Assembly (NCBI GenBank): GCA_009760855.2
Contig: WPIO01000119.1
Location: 1-48,500, forward strand
Direction of reading: 5' to 3'
Length of the DNA stretch: 48,500 bases
Source: Cristatella mucedo
Lineage: Eukaryota; Bryozoa; Phylactolaemata; Cristatellidae
The notes under the pieces were generated by a model. That model was not told where the DNA came from. It searched no databases and saw only the letters and a program-made list of their open reading frames with translations. Position numbers and translations under genes: made by a program. Positions 19,567 through 30,082 of the stretch are shown piece by piece; within the stretch, counting starts at the first letter, position 1, and each line of letters opens with the position of its first letter.

Positions 19567-20030
19567 GTGAATCCGCCTGTAACTCCACAAAGACTAAGTG
19601 GGTGCTACGAAGGAGAGTTATTTACAGCGCACTCGCAGCCTAAGCGGCTTTTTGGCATGCATGCGGTAGCCAAAAGAGTTCATCTCATGAAACAAACAGA
19701 AATAGAAAACCATAATTGAGTCAGGAGGGCAGTTGAGGTCGTGAGTAGCATTCAGTCGGCAGCAAACGAGGTCGGAAACGGATGAGCCACCGTCGTCAGC
19801 AGAAGAGTATATGTCTTGGGGTATGAATTGCGGAAGTGATATACGCTGTGTAGGACCTGCAGAACAAAAGTGTATGTAACCAACGATCGTTAGGTGGAGG
19901 ATTAGAACAGCAAATTTATGGTCCCGAAAGGATGTAAAGGCACGAGAAGGCTGAAACTGCTACAGCAGTTCAGCAGAGCTTGTGACCGTGATACGCGGCA
20001 ACGGTTTGACACTTGTCCTGCTTACTCCCT
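19567..20030. repeat. Dispersed repeat family B, long copy
   Basis: Shares with 42448-42880 the landmarks AACTCCACAAAGACTAAGTG, CTCGCAGCCTAAGCGGCTTT and GGTAGCCAAAAGAGTTCATC, then a GGCACGAGAAGGCTGAAACT block near its right end. About 450 bp, same orientation. Could be the 3' part of another LINE on the minus strand, but no protein motif is secure. Confidence 0.75.
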
Positions 20031-20955
20031 GGCCAAAATGGTTCTCGTACTTAGTGGTGCGAAAACTCTTCGATACAAAATGCTGAAAGGCAGTCCAGAC
20101 ATTTAGCTGGATGACAGAACGTTAACCGAGACATGAGATACGCACTACCAGCAGTGCTCGAAACAATCCTTTAGTTTTATTGCACACGAAGTGTAGTCGG
20201 AAAGGCCATTTTGCCACGTACCAATGGGCTCTTCATTTCATTCGCAAGTCCATTTACCTCGAGGTGAACGTTCTGCCTGTCCAATTATGCCTCACTGATT
20301 CTTAAGAGTCTTGACATGAAGTATTCGCAAGTGATGGTGTACTGATCTACTAAGGCTTTCCTTTGGTGCTATCAGGCCTAACATTGGTGGACACGTATTT
20401 CATAAATTGGTTACATCAAACACAATAGCCACACGCAAACCGTTGCGAGAAGCACAGAACCATAAACTAGGGTTCCTTCTCGAGTGGTTATCATAAATTG
20501 AAAAGTAAAGTGGTACAGTAGTGCTCTGTTTATCAATCCGAAGCTCGGCGTCTCGCCATAGTGCACGCCCTCGGAGCTGTCTCTTGAAAAATCTCTTGAA
20601 AAACTTTGTTTCGTTTCCAAGGCCTCTCTAAAATAAAATACAATTGAGTATTGAGTCTGATTCGTGATCGAGGAAATATAGTCAGATACCTAAAATCTTG
20701 TGCAGCAGATTTTCACTGTCATAGGCAATAGGCAGAACAACTGATTGAGTGCAAAATCATTTGGTTAAAAGTTACTGCAAGGCCCCTGCCACCAGTTTAG
20801 CGGCACCACCTTGTAGGCTGGTGTTTATCCGCGTTGTTAAATACCTGTAAGAGAACAAGTATTCTTGTTACCTAAGCAAATGGTTCACTCAGGTTTTAAA
20901 AAATTAAAGGAATTCCAGTATTGATAAGGCGACTCCATCATTGGCTGCCACAGTT
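20031..20955. other. No gene recognised
   Basis: A 69-residue minus-strand frame (20411-20620) ends in a hydrophobic stretch (LVYGSVLLATVCVWLLCLM) but has no homology I recognise and an unremarkable start. No other feature. Confidence 0.4.
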
Positions 20956-21369
20956 CATCGAAGATGGTAACGATAAAAATGATGATAAACTTGTACGTGG
21001 CTCTCACAAAACTTAATCTATTCCTTGGCACTTTACATATGCTGCAAGGGAAGCAACAAGTGGTTAGTGGTAATATGAGCACTGATAACGCGCATAAAAT
21101 GGTAAGTGTTACCATTCATAGAGTTAGCGCTCATAAGCACAAAAAGACAAATCCCGAGAATCCAGCAAATTCTGAGCGGAAGTTGAGTGCTGTTAGCTCA
21201 TTCGTAAGTATCGTCCACTAAGGGATGTCTTCAGATGAATTGGATACGCTGCTTGATGGAAAGGAAGTGCGGGTCGACGAGAAGGGGTGCAATTTGGCAA
21301 CTTCGACGCTCACGACAGACGAGTGTAGCTACAAAAGTTTAGGAAACCAACTCTAAGCACCTAGTTGCG

Positions 21370-21918
21370 GGGTACGGAAGTTTCTCCCCTTGACGTTTCC
21401 GCAGGACTTTCCCCCCAGACATTTCCCCCCCCCGACATTTCCCCCTGGGGTAGGATATTTCCCCCCCCCCCCGCAACAGGTAAATGGTTTAGAGTTTAGG
21501 GTTTAGGGTTTAGTGTTTAGGGTTTAGGGTTTAGTGTTTAGGGTTTAGGGTTTTAGGATTTAGGTTTTAGGGTTTCGGGCGGGCTGCGCCTTCGCAGCCT
21601 AAATCCAACCTAGCTCCTACTCCGGGCTTTAATTAGTGCGTATTAGGTCGTAACTAGTGCCGCTGCCGCTGCCGCCGCCGCAGCTGCAACCGCCGCCGCC
21701 GCCGCTCGCGCTATAAGAAACCATCCATCCAATCCATCCATTCTTCTAACTATACTGAGTTGATTTATATTTTAATAGAGCTTGAACATTATTTGATCAC
21801 GTGTACATAAATATTTGCGTATCAGTATTCTTAGTTATACATTCATCAACAAAGGAGGGGGAAATTTCCTATCCCAGGTGTGCTAGGGTCCAGCAGGGGG
21901 GAAATGTCCTACAGCCCC
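21370..21918. mobile_element. 549-bp non-autonomous TIR element with C/G-rich ends and TTTAGGG repeats
   Basis: Inserted in the LINE copy, with target-site duplication TAGTTGCG (21362-21369) and TACTTGCG (21919-21926), 8-9 bp with one mismatch. The ends are imperfect inverted repeats of 70-100 bp. The left end carries ACATTTCCCC modules and CCTGGGGTAGGATATTTCCC. The reverse complement of the right end has CCTGGGATAGGAAATTTCCC. The interior has a TTTAGGG array, a CCG-repeat patch (21661-21712) and no ORF. An 8-9 bp duplication would suit hAT- or Mutator-type mobilisation, which is inference. Confidence 0.8.
21488..21578. repeat. Degenerate TTTAGGG (plant-type telomere-like) array
   Basis: About 12 units of TTTAGGG with TTTAGTG and TTTTAGG variants, inside the TIR element. 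Confidence 0.9.
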
Positions 21919-22026
21919 TACTTGCGTAGGCACGAGAACCTGAAAGCGTTGAGTTACACAAGTCGAGACATGAAGTCACAAATTAATTAAGCCTATACGG
22001 CTGAAGTATAAATACATACGGAACCC

Positions 22027-22678
22027 GAGTAGAGTGTCTCTGCTTGTTTTTCTTGATCTTTCGGCAGCTTTTGATATCATCGATCACAAAGTTCTTCTAG
22101 AGCGCTTATCGTCTCACCTGGGCATCACTGGCACTGCTCTCCGGTGGTTCAGGTCCTATCTCAGAGGGAGACTCCAGAGTATTGAAGTGAATGGACAAGA
22201 TTATCTGAGGTACCTCTGAAATATGGCGTACTTCAGGGCTCCGTGCATGGTCCGGTTCTTTTCATGGTTTATACTCTCGCTCTTGCTGATGTAATTGCCA
22301 AGCACAATCTAGGCTTTCACTTCTATGCAGATGACACTCAGTTGTACCTTTGCTGTGATCCCTCCCAGCCTTCGAGCACCTCTAATTCTCTCAACTCACT
22401 TGCTGCATGTATTGATGACATCCGCACATGGATGGCAGCAAATTTTCTAAAACTAAATGACGATAAAATGAACTTACTAGTTATGCGCAAACCCAGTGTG
22501 ATTCAGAAATCGGAAAGGCTGACGCTCAAAATTGGCTCTGCCAGCATATCTCCAGTTGAATCAGCTCAAAATCTAGGTGTCATATTCCAAGTCGACCTCT
22601 CGTTAGACGACCATATCAGCTCCACAGTTGAATCTGCCTATTTTCAGCTTCATAACATTGCTAAAATTCGGGCTTGAA
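22027..22678 (+). mobile_element. L2-like LINE, RT core, inverted 5' segment
   Basis: Best RT core in the window. Motif A LLVFLDLSAAFDIIDHKVLL is followed by RWFRSYLRGRLQSIEVNGQ. After a frame break near 22.2 kb come VHGPVLFMVYTLALADV, then motif C NLGFHFYADDTQLYLCC, WMAANFLKLNDDKMNLLVM and NLGVIFQVDLSLDDHISS. It stops abruptly after GGGCTTG, with no C-terminal region or tail. Catalytic aspartates are present, but the frame is broken. Confidence 0.85.
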
Positions 22679-23490
22679 AAATTAGCCATCCGTCATGGTG
22701 ATGGTTTCGCAGCATCAGTAAATGGCTAGGCTTTGAGATAGCACTTCTCCAAAGCACCCTGTCACTTGTCACTGTCCTGCACCTTAAAAGCTCGGCCACT
22801 TTTACTTTACTGAAATGCAGCGACGTGATGCTGCCTACACGTACATTTCTGACCTGATTGACATTGCTGAAAATGTATTGGATTCAAATAAATTTCCCTA
22901 CCGAAGATTACTTCTAGGTTCACTCCAGAGTAGATTCGTGATTGAAGGTCAATGATAATCGTGATCCCATCAAAATGTAGAAATGCAGCGGCATTGCTAG
23001 AGTTTTATTTTGCCTTGAATGAGTAAATTTTCTAACACAATATTGTGACTACTAGCCGCAGCACTGTATTCGCAAATGCTTAAAACTCTGGTAAAAAAAA
23101 TTCATTCATTTATTTATATATTTAGTACGCTTCACCAAACTACGCCGCGGTCCATTCGCGGTCCATCTGCTCTCTCGTGGTATGCTTGCAATCTTTGCAA
23201 GGACGAAGTGAGGCCTTCCACGTGAAAGACATGCGGGCCCTCAAAAGATTTAAAAGCTGAGGTACTTTGTATCTTACGTTCTTAGGTTACTTTTATACGT
23301 ACCAGCACGCTTCCCGAAATACGTGCTGGTGACTGGAACATATGTAACACATACAGAAGAAGGCGATAAAAGTAGATAAGGAAAGCTATCGCTGATACGC
23401 TTGAAGCTTAACTTAGCGACTTATTTTCATTGATTCCTAGCAACTGAATAAACTAAAGCACGGGCTTCTCATTGCCGGCAGGCAGAGAAC
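22679..23490. other. No gene recognised
   Basis: Unique AT-leaning DNA with no shared repeat or credible exon. Confidence 0.5.
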
Positions 23491-23905
23491 TAGTAATAAT
23501 AATAATACACTTGTAAAGGCAGAGAACTCGCTCCCTTTCTAGGCGCTTTACATTTGCTGCAAAGGAAAACACGGTCAAATCGTGAGTGTTACCATGCTCA
23601 ATAAACAACCAGAATTTACGTGGTTAAGGGCGACACGCACAGGGTCAGCTTGCAAGTATAATTAGTGGCAGCATGCACCGTGTCAGCACGCATAAGCACA
23701 TACGTTACGAATCACAGGTACCCACTAAATGCTGTCATGAATAGGTAATTTTTCAGTTCCTTTTTAAATGTGGTCAAGTCAGGAGATGTCGTGGCGGAAG
23801 CCGATAGTGAGTTTCAGGCTTTATGAGCATGCGAACAAAAGGCACCGTCTCCAAAGCATTTGACGTTTGTACGAGGTATAGGTAAACAATTAGATGTCTT
23901 GTTTC
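23491..23905 (-). mobile_element. L2-like LINE copy, 3' end
   Basis: TAATAATAATAATACACTTG tail, decayed stem-loop (GCAGAGAACTCGCTCCCTTT, CTAGGCGCTTTACATT), 3' UTR, then C-terminal codons (AGGTATAGGTAAACAATTAG on the + strand). Confidence 0.8.
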
Positions 23906-24044
23906 TAGAACGTATAATAGCTACCTGCCAAGCGTTACACTGAATCTAGTCTTTGCTGAGTCTGGGCGAGTACTGAGAGAGTTCGACGATGGCAGCACTT
24001 GTGCATGGTCGCTCAAGGAGAGCACAAACCACTCACGAGCTCAT

Positions 24045-24205
24045 CCTCCCAAGCTTGTAAAGCCTGGAACTCACTCGCGACTGACGTCACGACGCACCCA
24101 GTTGTCACAGCATGTAGTGGTTTCAAAAAATTTTTGTGAAGTGCTCAGAAAGAGAGACTAAATTGTCTGATGGAGTTAAATACAAATAAATTATTGTCAT
24201 TATTT
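24045..24205 (+). mobile_element. L2-like LINE fragment, 3' end, internally shortened
   Basis: AAGCCTGGAACTCACTCGCG (KAWNSL region), then an early jump to GAAGTGCTCAGAAAGAGAGA and AATTATTGTCATTATTTG. The 3' UTR is largely missing. Head to head with the preceding copy. Confidence 0.65.
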
Positions 24206-24689
24206 GTTACCAGCGCTGTGGAATAAACAGTGTGCGCGAGCTGAGTTACTTTCGAAGCCTTTCGTTTCGCGTCCTACGACACGCGGCTGAAAGAGTCCGG
24301 CTGAAGTTTAGTGCATCTCCGCTAGTCAAGCATGCTTATACTACCAGATGAATGGCCGGTGCTATCAATCGTCTGAAGTTGATGGCCAAGAAGTAGCTTC
24401 GAGCACAGGGACATGTTATGCGCGATGAGTACCGACAGATGCAAGTATTAGGAGCATTGCCTATTCAGACATGGCAGCCCGACGCTTTTGGAATCCTACT
24501 TTGAGGATCTGATCGGAGGTAGCGCAGCCACTTAAGGCAATGTGCATCTTAGGAAGCAGGATTCACGTGAGCCGCTCCGGTGGTGCCTCCATGCTGCCAT
24601 AGCGACGGCTAAAGGGTTTCGATTTCTACCCAGTCCTGCGGTCGCTAAGACACTGCTAACTGCAATTGCAAATGCTTGGCCAGACTAAT

Positions 24690-24960
24690 GACACAGACAT
24701 GACTTCACAGCCAAGCGGTTAACCGCACGCAAACCCAGTTCCACCCAAGATAAACAATGGGCTACAGCAGACGTCAGTCCTTGGCCCAGCGCCGACTTGA
24801 ACTCGCCGATTGCTTCGGTGCAAGTAAACAAGCGACTGGCGTTGCGCGAAATTTGGCCGAGAGCTCCCTTCCTCTAATCATCAAATCGGGTGTGCTTACG
24901 AATAGATTTGGGGCTAAATGAAGTGAGCGCCGGCCAAAGGTCTAGTCTGTCTCCCAGTTC
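24690..24960 (+). repeat. Dispersed repeat family C, copy 1
   Basis: GGTTAACCGCACGCAAACCC, AGTTCCACCCAAGATAAACA, then GCTTCGGTGCAAGTAAAC and GGGGCTAAATGAAG correspond in order to 45830-46110. The class is unknown; an LTR or solo-LTR piece is possible. Confidence 0.65.
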
Positions 24961-25685
24961 TCTCTAGACTCAGACCTTTGCGATTCAGCGTTAGCCGGGC
25001 GGTTGAGAGAAGCCTAAGAGCAGCAGCAGTTGCAGCTACCTATCGAGCCTCTAGGTTGGATAATAAATTTAAGAGATGCCAACCCCGTCGCATGCTGCGA
25101 TATTCTGTTGAAGCCGTGGCGACTCCAGGTCGATCAGTGAAGAGAAATCGAAAGTCCTGCTCAGCCTTGGACGCCCCGTCGTGGCTCGACCTCGACGCTC
25201 TCAATTCCATGCTCAGATGATGGATGCTCACGCTCCGGTCTCCTCGTTCCCGTATCATATGTTAGTGCAACGCCATCGCACTGGCTCAGCAGACATGGCT
25301 CGGAAGTGCTGAGCAATTCTCACGGAGCTTGAATAAAAACACCCGTGTTCAATTATCTACGAAAAACGACGCCTTCTGCTTGCTCCTTCCAGCAGTGTGC
25401 TTGTAACGAACGGCATGAGCTGGTCGAATATGATATAGGCAAAAAATAATTAATTTGGGATATACTTGACTGTATTTCAGGTGGAAGCAGATGAACAAAT
25501 GAATGAGCACGGAACGTGTGCTCTGGAAATACAGTAAGCTACCTGCAAATTATGGCGAATCCCAATTTTTAAGGAAGTAGAATGACCCAGGTAAATAAAT
25601 TCTGGCTATTTATATATAGATCTCTTTCTATTCATTATAGATCTATTCATTATAGATCTCTTTCTTAGCGGATCTCTGACTGTCG
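24961..25685. other. No confident gene
   Basis: An arginine- and serine-rich 80-residue frame at 24978-25220 (RFSVSRAVERSLRAAAVAAT) has no recognised domain. TTGAATAAAAACACC near 25.33 kb contains AATAAA. A 15-bp direct repeat ATTCATTATAGATCT lies at about 25630-25660. Confidence 0.35.
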
Positions 25686-25689
25686 AACT

Positions 25690-25765
25690 TGTTACTGCTT
25701 AGAAAGAGATTTAGTTCTCTGAGGGCGTTATAACAAATATAATATTATTCTTATTATTACTACCA
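25690..25765 (+). mobile_element. Solo L2-like 3' hairpin
   Basis: TGCTTAGAAAGAGATTTAGT, TCTCTGAGGGCG, then ATAATATTATTCTTATTATT. No upstream LINE sequence is visible. Confidence 0.75.
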
Positions 25766-27455
25766 ATGAAGGTGCGTTTTTTCCGGAGGCCTTATCTGGG
25801 ACTTCCGTTGCCGTTACTCACACGATGCTAAATTTTGCAAGATGTCATTCTGTCATGTAATCTGTAGCTGAAAAGCTGTTTGTTTACTGGAAACTTGAAC
25901 TCGCTGGAGCATCCACTATCACAGCGCTGCATGACCGAATTCCCTCGGTCATGTAATCACTTGCATAAAATTTGTCATTGATAACAATTTGACTCTAAAA
26001 TGTAATTTCATTTCACTCTTAGCTCAATAGTACAACAGTAGTTATTGCATGATTAAACTCTGCCAATGAGAAGTGCTGGGGAGAGTGCTGAGTGAAGTTG
26101 AAATATGGCTACAGGTGAGGGTCAGAACTTACCCCTCCCCCAAGTGATGCATCTTTCGGTCAGGGGGGGTGTTAAAACATAGAACAAAATGAGAACAGAA
26201 CATTTTGGCTTCGATCGGGGAGCGATTACTAAATATTTATTTTTGTGTACGCCAAAGTTGCACTTTCCTTTTGGCTCGCAATATGGATTCGCTCGTTGGC
26301 ATACTGCCTAACTGCATGCCACACCGCGATACAAAAGCCCAAAGTTTAGCTGGTCAAATTGGTGCACAAGTCTAATCGCAGACCAGGCGCATTGACTTAT
26401 TGCCCAGCTCAACTGTTCTCCTTAATGCTCTAACTCCGTAGCATTGGCTACGGTTGGCTCGGCTAAAACGTCTTTCTCTAGCTTAAGATCTTATCCTTAC
26501 ACAAGAGTCAGTAATTTAGCAGTCAAGATAGTGACAAATAGAAAAATATTGTCTGTGAAGACTTTCTGATACCTTGAGTTACATGTCAGACTTGCAACTC
26601 TTTTGTGAAGCATTATTCGTCTGTCTATTTTTGCATAAGCCAGCAATATCTCGAAATTAGCCTCAACCTTACATATCTTCGAACCCTTTCGACAAGTGCA
26701 GCCAGTACCTACAATAAGCTCTATAATCCTCATCTACGTTCCACTTGCTTCGATGCTGCTACTTATTTTATTTACTGCTCTATTCAGCCAGCGCCAGGCC
26801 TAGCCTGCATGTCTTAAATGCTTAATTTTTTGTAAAGTCATTCCAATAGCTATCCTCTTAAATGCTCCTGGCGAAGCACCTCACGTGACTCGATGAGCTT
26901 TTGGTAATGCCGAAGTTTTCTTTTCACATTTCAGAAAGAAATAACCACGAGCCTAGATATTTCTGCGACTGCATATGGATTGTAGATCAACGACTGGTAG
27001 CAAAATAGTCACTTCGCGCGAATACAAAAAAGCGGACTCGCATGACTCATACCGCTCCTGCAGGAGAAATAGGTTAAACACTGAGGCAGCCCATCGGGGT
27101 GGCGGTGCTCTCTTTTTTAAATGCTCTAGTGAATCTTCAGTTAAACATCGCCTGATCTTTTGAATCTTTCAGCTGCCTAGATCGGCAAGAGAAGTGCTGG
27201 AAAGAAGTTGCACAGGATCTTCAGGATCTTCAGGATCTTCGGTTCGGGACCTGCTAGTTTCTTATGGGTGCATGTCCTGAGAGATGGCGCGGTATTATGA
27301 ACATGTCGTTTAAAGGATGAAGGCAGGGCGTAGCCTAGTCGCAAACAACAACCGGAATATATATTCAATCGCACCGTCTCCCCTCTGCTCTGACGATACC
27401 GATGGGCGTCGATGGCCTCCGAGTTGTGGAACTCGCCTAGGTGGCGCTTGAAGCC
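25766..27455. other. No gene recognised
   Basis: Several 60-105-residue frames on both strands near 26.5-27.5 kb (including 27177-27497 minus) lack known domains. A 9-bp repeat AGGATCTTC occurs three times at about 27212-27238. Confidence 0.4.
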
Positions 27456-27462
27456 GAACACA

Positions 27463-27825
27463 TTAGGAGACCGTGCCTTTAGTTCATAGGATCTCACTCC
27501 CGACTTACGTCGCTATATCTTCTGACTTGACATTTAACAAGAAACTAAAAATGGCTTTTTTTTACAGCATTTAATGGGTCCCTGCGATCCGTCCTTTATG
27601 TGTTTATGCGTGCTGGCACTGTGCATGCTGCCACAAACCATACTTGCATGCTGACCCTGTGCATGCCACCCCTAGCCATGTTATTCATGTTGTTCATCGA
27701 GCATGCTACCACTACCATTCGATTGTGTTTCCTTTGCAGCAAATTTAAAGTGCCTAAAAAGAGATTGAATTCTCTGAGGGTTGTATATCAAATGTATTAT
27801 TACTGTTGTGATTATTATTAACCAC
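27463..27825 (+). mobile_element. L2-like LINE copy, 3' end
   Basis: Starts at GGAGACCGTGCCTTTAGTTC (GDRAFSS codons). Contains the TTTAATGGGTCCCTGCGATC landmark, the 3' UTR with CATGCTGACCCTGTGCATGC, a partly decayed stem-loop and ATTATTACTGTTGTGATTAT. Confidence 0.85.
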
Positions 27826-27879
27826 AACTCTCAAGCCTTGCCTTTCAAGAAACCTAGAGATTCATCACCTTGGGAAACG

Positions 27880-28045
27880 GTAGCGCCATAAATGCCACTG
27901 GGCCATAAACTAGGCACCATAGGATCAGCAGGGCAGTAAATTGCAGTTGGCCATATTCTGGCCACACCAGGAACAATAAGGCCATAAACGCCGCCGGCCA
28001 ATAAATCATGAATCAAATGACAAAGCCATAAACTCGTTCAGGCCA
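27880..28045. repeat. Degenerate GGCCATAAAC minisatellite
   Basis: GCCATAAA recurs at about 27885, 27902, 27981 and 28025, with weaker relatives (GGCAGTAAATTG, GGCCAATAAATC) between them at irregular spacing. Confidence 0.5.
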
Positions 28046-28589
28046 AAGATCAGCCACATAGATGGTTAACTTAACTGCCTCATCCGTGTAGCGCCGCGAG
28101 AGCCTAAGTGGCTTTTATGCTGCTGAGGGCAGTTCCATCTCTACTAGTTACTGGATCCGATTCAATGACCCGGTGCAGAGCTGCCAACTGCAAAGCAAGG
28201 ATGCGAGCGTCTAGGAGCTAGAACTAACTCGCTCCTTGGGAAATAAAACAAAACTGCGAAACTGCAAATACTTATTCACTCGACCCTTAACTAACTATTG
28301 TATGCTGAAGATGTGCATTAGAGGCTCTATTTTATGGTGGAAATTTTAGATTAATTGTACAGGTTTCCTGTAAGCTCGGGCTACCCGCGATAAGCGCTCT
28401 TTCGATATCTCTAGGACTATAATGAGCCTACCGTAGATGCATATATGCAAGCGCGGTTTAACAAATTGAAACTGAACAACCAAAGCTTTAATGCAAAAAA
28501 ACTGAGCAATCGTCGACCAAAATTAATTTACTATTCTACGTACAGATAGTATCTCTGAATCTAAAAGGATCGGATTCCAAGTTAGGCTT

Positions 28590-29420
28590 TAGGGAAAAAA
28601 CATTCGATTCTTCGCTCAAGTGGTGCATTCATTGTTCGGGTCCTTGCAATGAAGAGAAATGCGCCTTCTTCCCGCCGCAGCACCACCCAAAGGTCGGTTG
28701 GCGGTCGCAAACAAGGGCATACTGACGGAGGGCAGCAGGTTTCTGCAGCCCTCCGCCCACATTGGTTTGGCTGACGGTTTGCGGCCGTGCTAATCCCCGC
28801 CACAATAACAGGCGTTCAACATCCTTTCAACAGAAATTCTATATATCCCCGCTCCCCTTGCAGGCCGGAAAGCACTTTTTCCCGGCAGCTGCTAGGCTTC
28901 CGCGGATGCGCCGCCAGGCTTAGAGAGCGGTTCCTACGAGTTTGGCGTACGTCGCGTCGAGCAGCTCGGATTAGAGGCGCTCCTGTTTAGAGAATCCCTC
29001 TTCATTACTTTTCCCTCGCGGGCATTAATGCGAAGCGAGCACTAAGTACATTCACGCGCGACGGGCGCTGCCGTTCGGGAAGTTGGGAATAGCGCTCTTG
29101 TAGCCCGGCCGAGGCGGTCAGAGGCATTCGTAGGCCGGCGTAGAGAAGTGGCCAATCGTGCGAGCGCGTGCGCGCGCGCCCAGTCGGGGCGCCCGTTTCT
29201 CTTCGGCAGTTTCCGGTCGTGCAAGCCGTCCGAGCGGAACGGAAAGCTCCCAAAATGCGTTTAATAACAATACTACAAAATCGTCAGAAGGGATCGGTGA
29301 GCCTTTGCGGGCGGCGCCTGCACAGTCCGCTACTTTGAGCGTAACTCACGAGAGGCGCTGCCATGGCTTGTAGTCGCGTCCACGAGAGCCTGCTGAGCAG
29401 TCAACCGTTCGCGACGCTGC
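28590..29420. other. GC-rich, CpG-dense segment
   Basis: Visibly richer in CG dinucleotides than its surroundings (for example GCGCGTGCGCGCGCGCCCAG at about 29165). It has overlapping short Arg/Ala-rich frames on both strands that look like composition effects. TATATATCCCCGC occurs at 28841. It could be a promoter-associated CpG island, but no downstream first exon is identified. Confidence 0.4.
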
Positions 29421-29554
29421 ATCTATTTCAGCAAATGGAGTTGCCGGTCGAATTGTTAGAGGGCGTTTAAAAAAAGATTTTCGGGTTGTTGTAGCGCGGT
29501 AGGGATATTCACGATGCCTTGAAACGGGTCGAACCAATTCTTTCAGAGAGTGCT

Positions 29555-29660
29555 TGAAAGTCCAAGTCGTGCTTCCTGTGCAGCAAACGTAAAGTGCCTA
29601 GAGAGAGATTGGGTTCTCTGACGATGCTATGTCAAATTAATTAATACTATTCTTATTAAT
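29555..29660 (+). mobile_element. L2-like LINE 3' end
   Basis: AAGTCGTGCTTCCTGTGCAG, AAAGTGCCTAGAGAGAGATT, GGGTTCTCTGACGATGCTAT, then a degenerate ATTAATTAATACTATTC tail. Its hairpin is part of the tandem duplication that follows. Confidence 0.75.
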
Positions 29661-29970
29661 TCATTGACAGTACGCGGCGCATAGAATTGCAATGCGCTTC
29701 CAGGAAACTACTACCGCTTCAAACTTGAGAGAATCTATCGCGCTTTTTAGATAAGTGGCTAGAGTGGCTGCCCAGACGGTCAACAAAGAAAGAGATTGGG
29801 CTCTCTGACGATGCTATGTCAAATTTATTATTACTAGTCCTATTAAGTCATTGACAGTACGCGGCGCGTAGAATTGCAATGCGCTGCCAGGAAACGACTA
29901 CCGCTTCAAACCTAAGAGAATCTATCGCGCTTTTAGAGAAGTGGCTAGAGTGGCCGCCCAGACGGTCAAC
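29601..29970. repeat. ~185-bp tandem duplication spanning a LINE hairpin and its flank
   Basis: Unit 1 (29601-29784) and unit 2 (29787-29970) both begin in the L2 stem-loop. Both run through CATTGACAGTACGCGGCGC, GCTTCAAACTTGAGAGAATC-type sequence and GCCCAGACGGTCAAC. They differ by about ten substitutions and small indels. Shared non-LINE flank shows this is a segmental duplication, not two insertions. Confidence 0.9.
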
Positions 29971-30082
29971 GCTGAGCTCGTTCATTCACCGTCTGTTTTC
30001 TCACAAAGAAGCGCATCAGGTGGAGGCAAATGCGTTGCGTCCTTTTTTCGCCCCTGCGGATTTTTAGCTCCGTCGGTCTCGC

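Larger units (their letters stand above)
20960..22026 (-). mobile_element. L2-like LINE, 3' segment of a 5'-inverted copy
   Basis: From left: degenerate tail and stem-loop (20968-21037), 3' UTR, and decayed C-terminal codons. The copy is split by a 549-bp terminal-inverted-repeat element (21370-21918). It resumes at 21927 (GAGTTACACAAGTCGAGACA) and fades near 22.0 kb at the element position that follows GGGCTTG in intact copies. The adjacent plus-strand piece (22027-22678) supplies the preceding element segment. Confidence 0.75.

Noticed and set aside
24978-25220. Arg/Ser-rich 80-residue frame as an SR-type protein
   Set aside because: No RS dipeptide repeats or RNA-binding motif; high-GC composition explains the residues.
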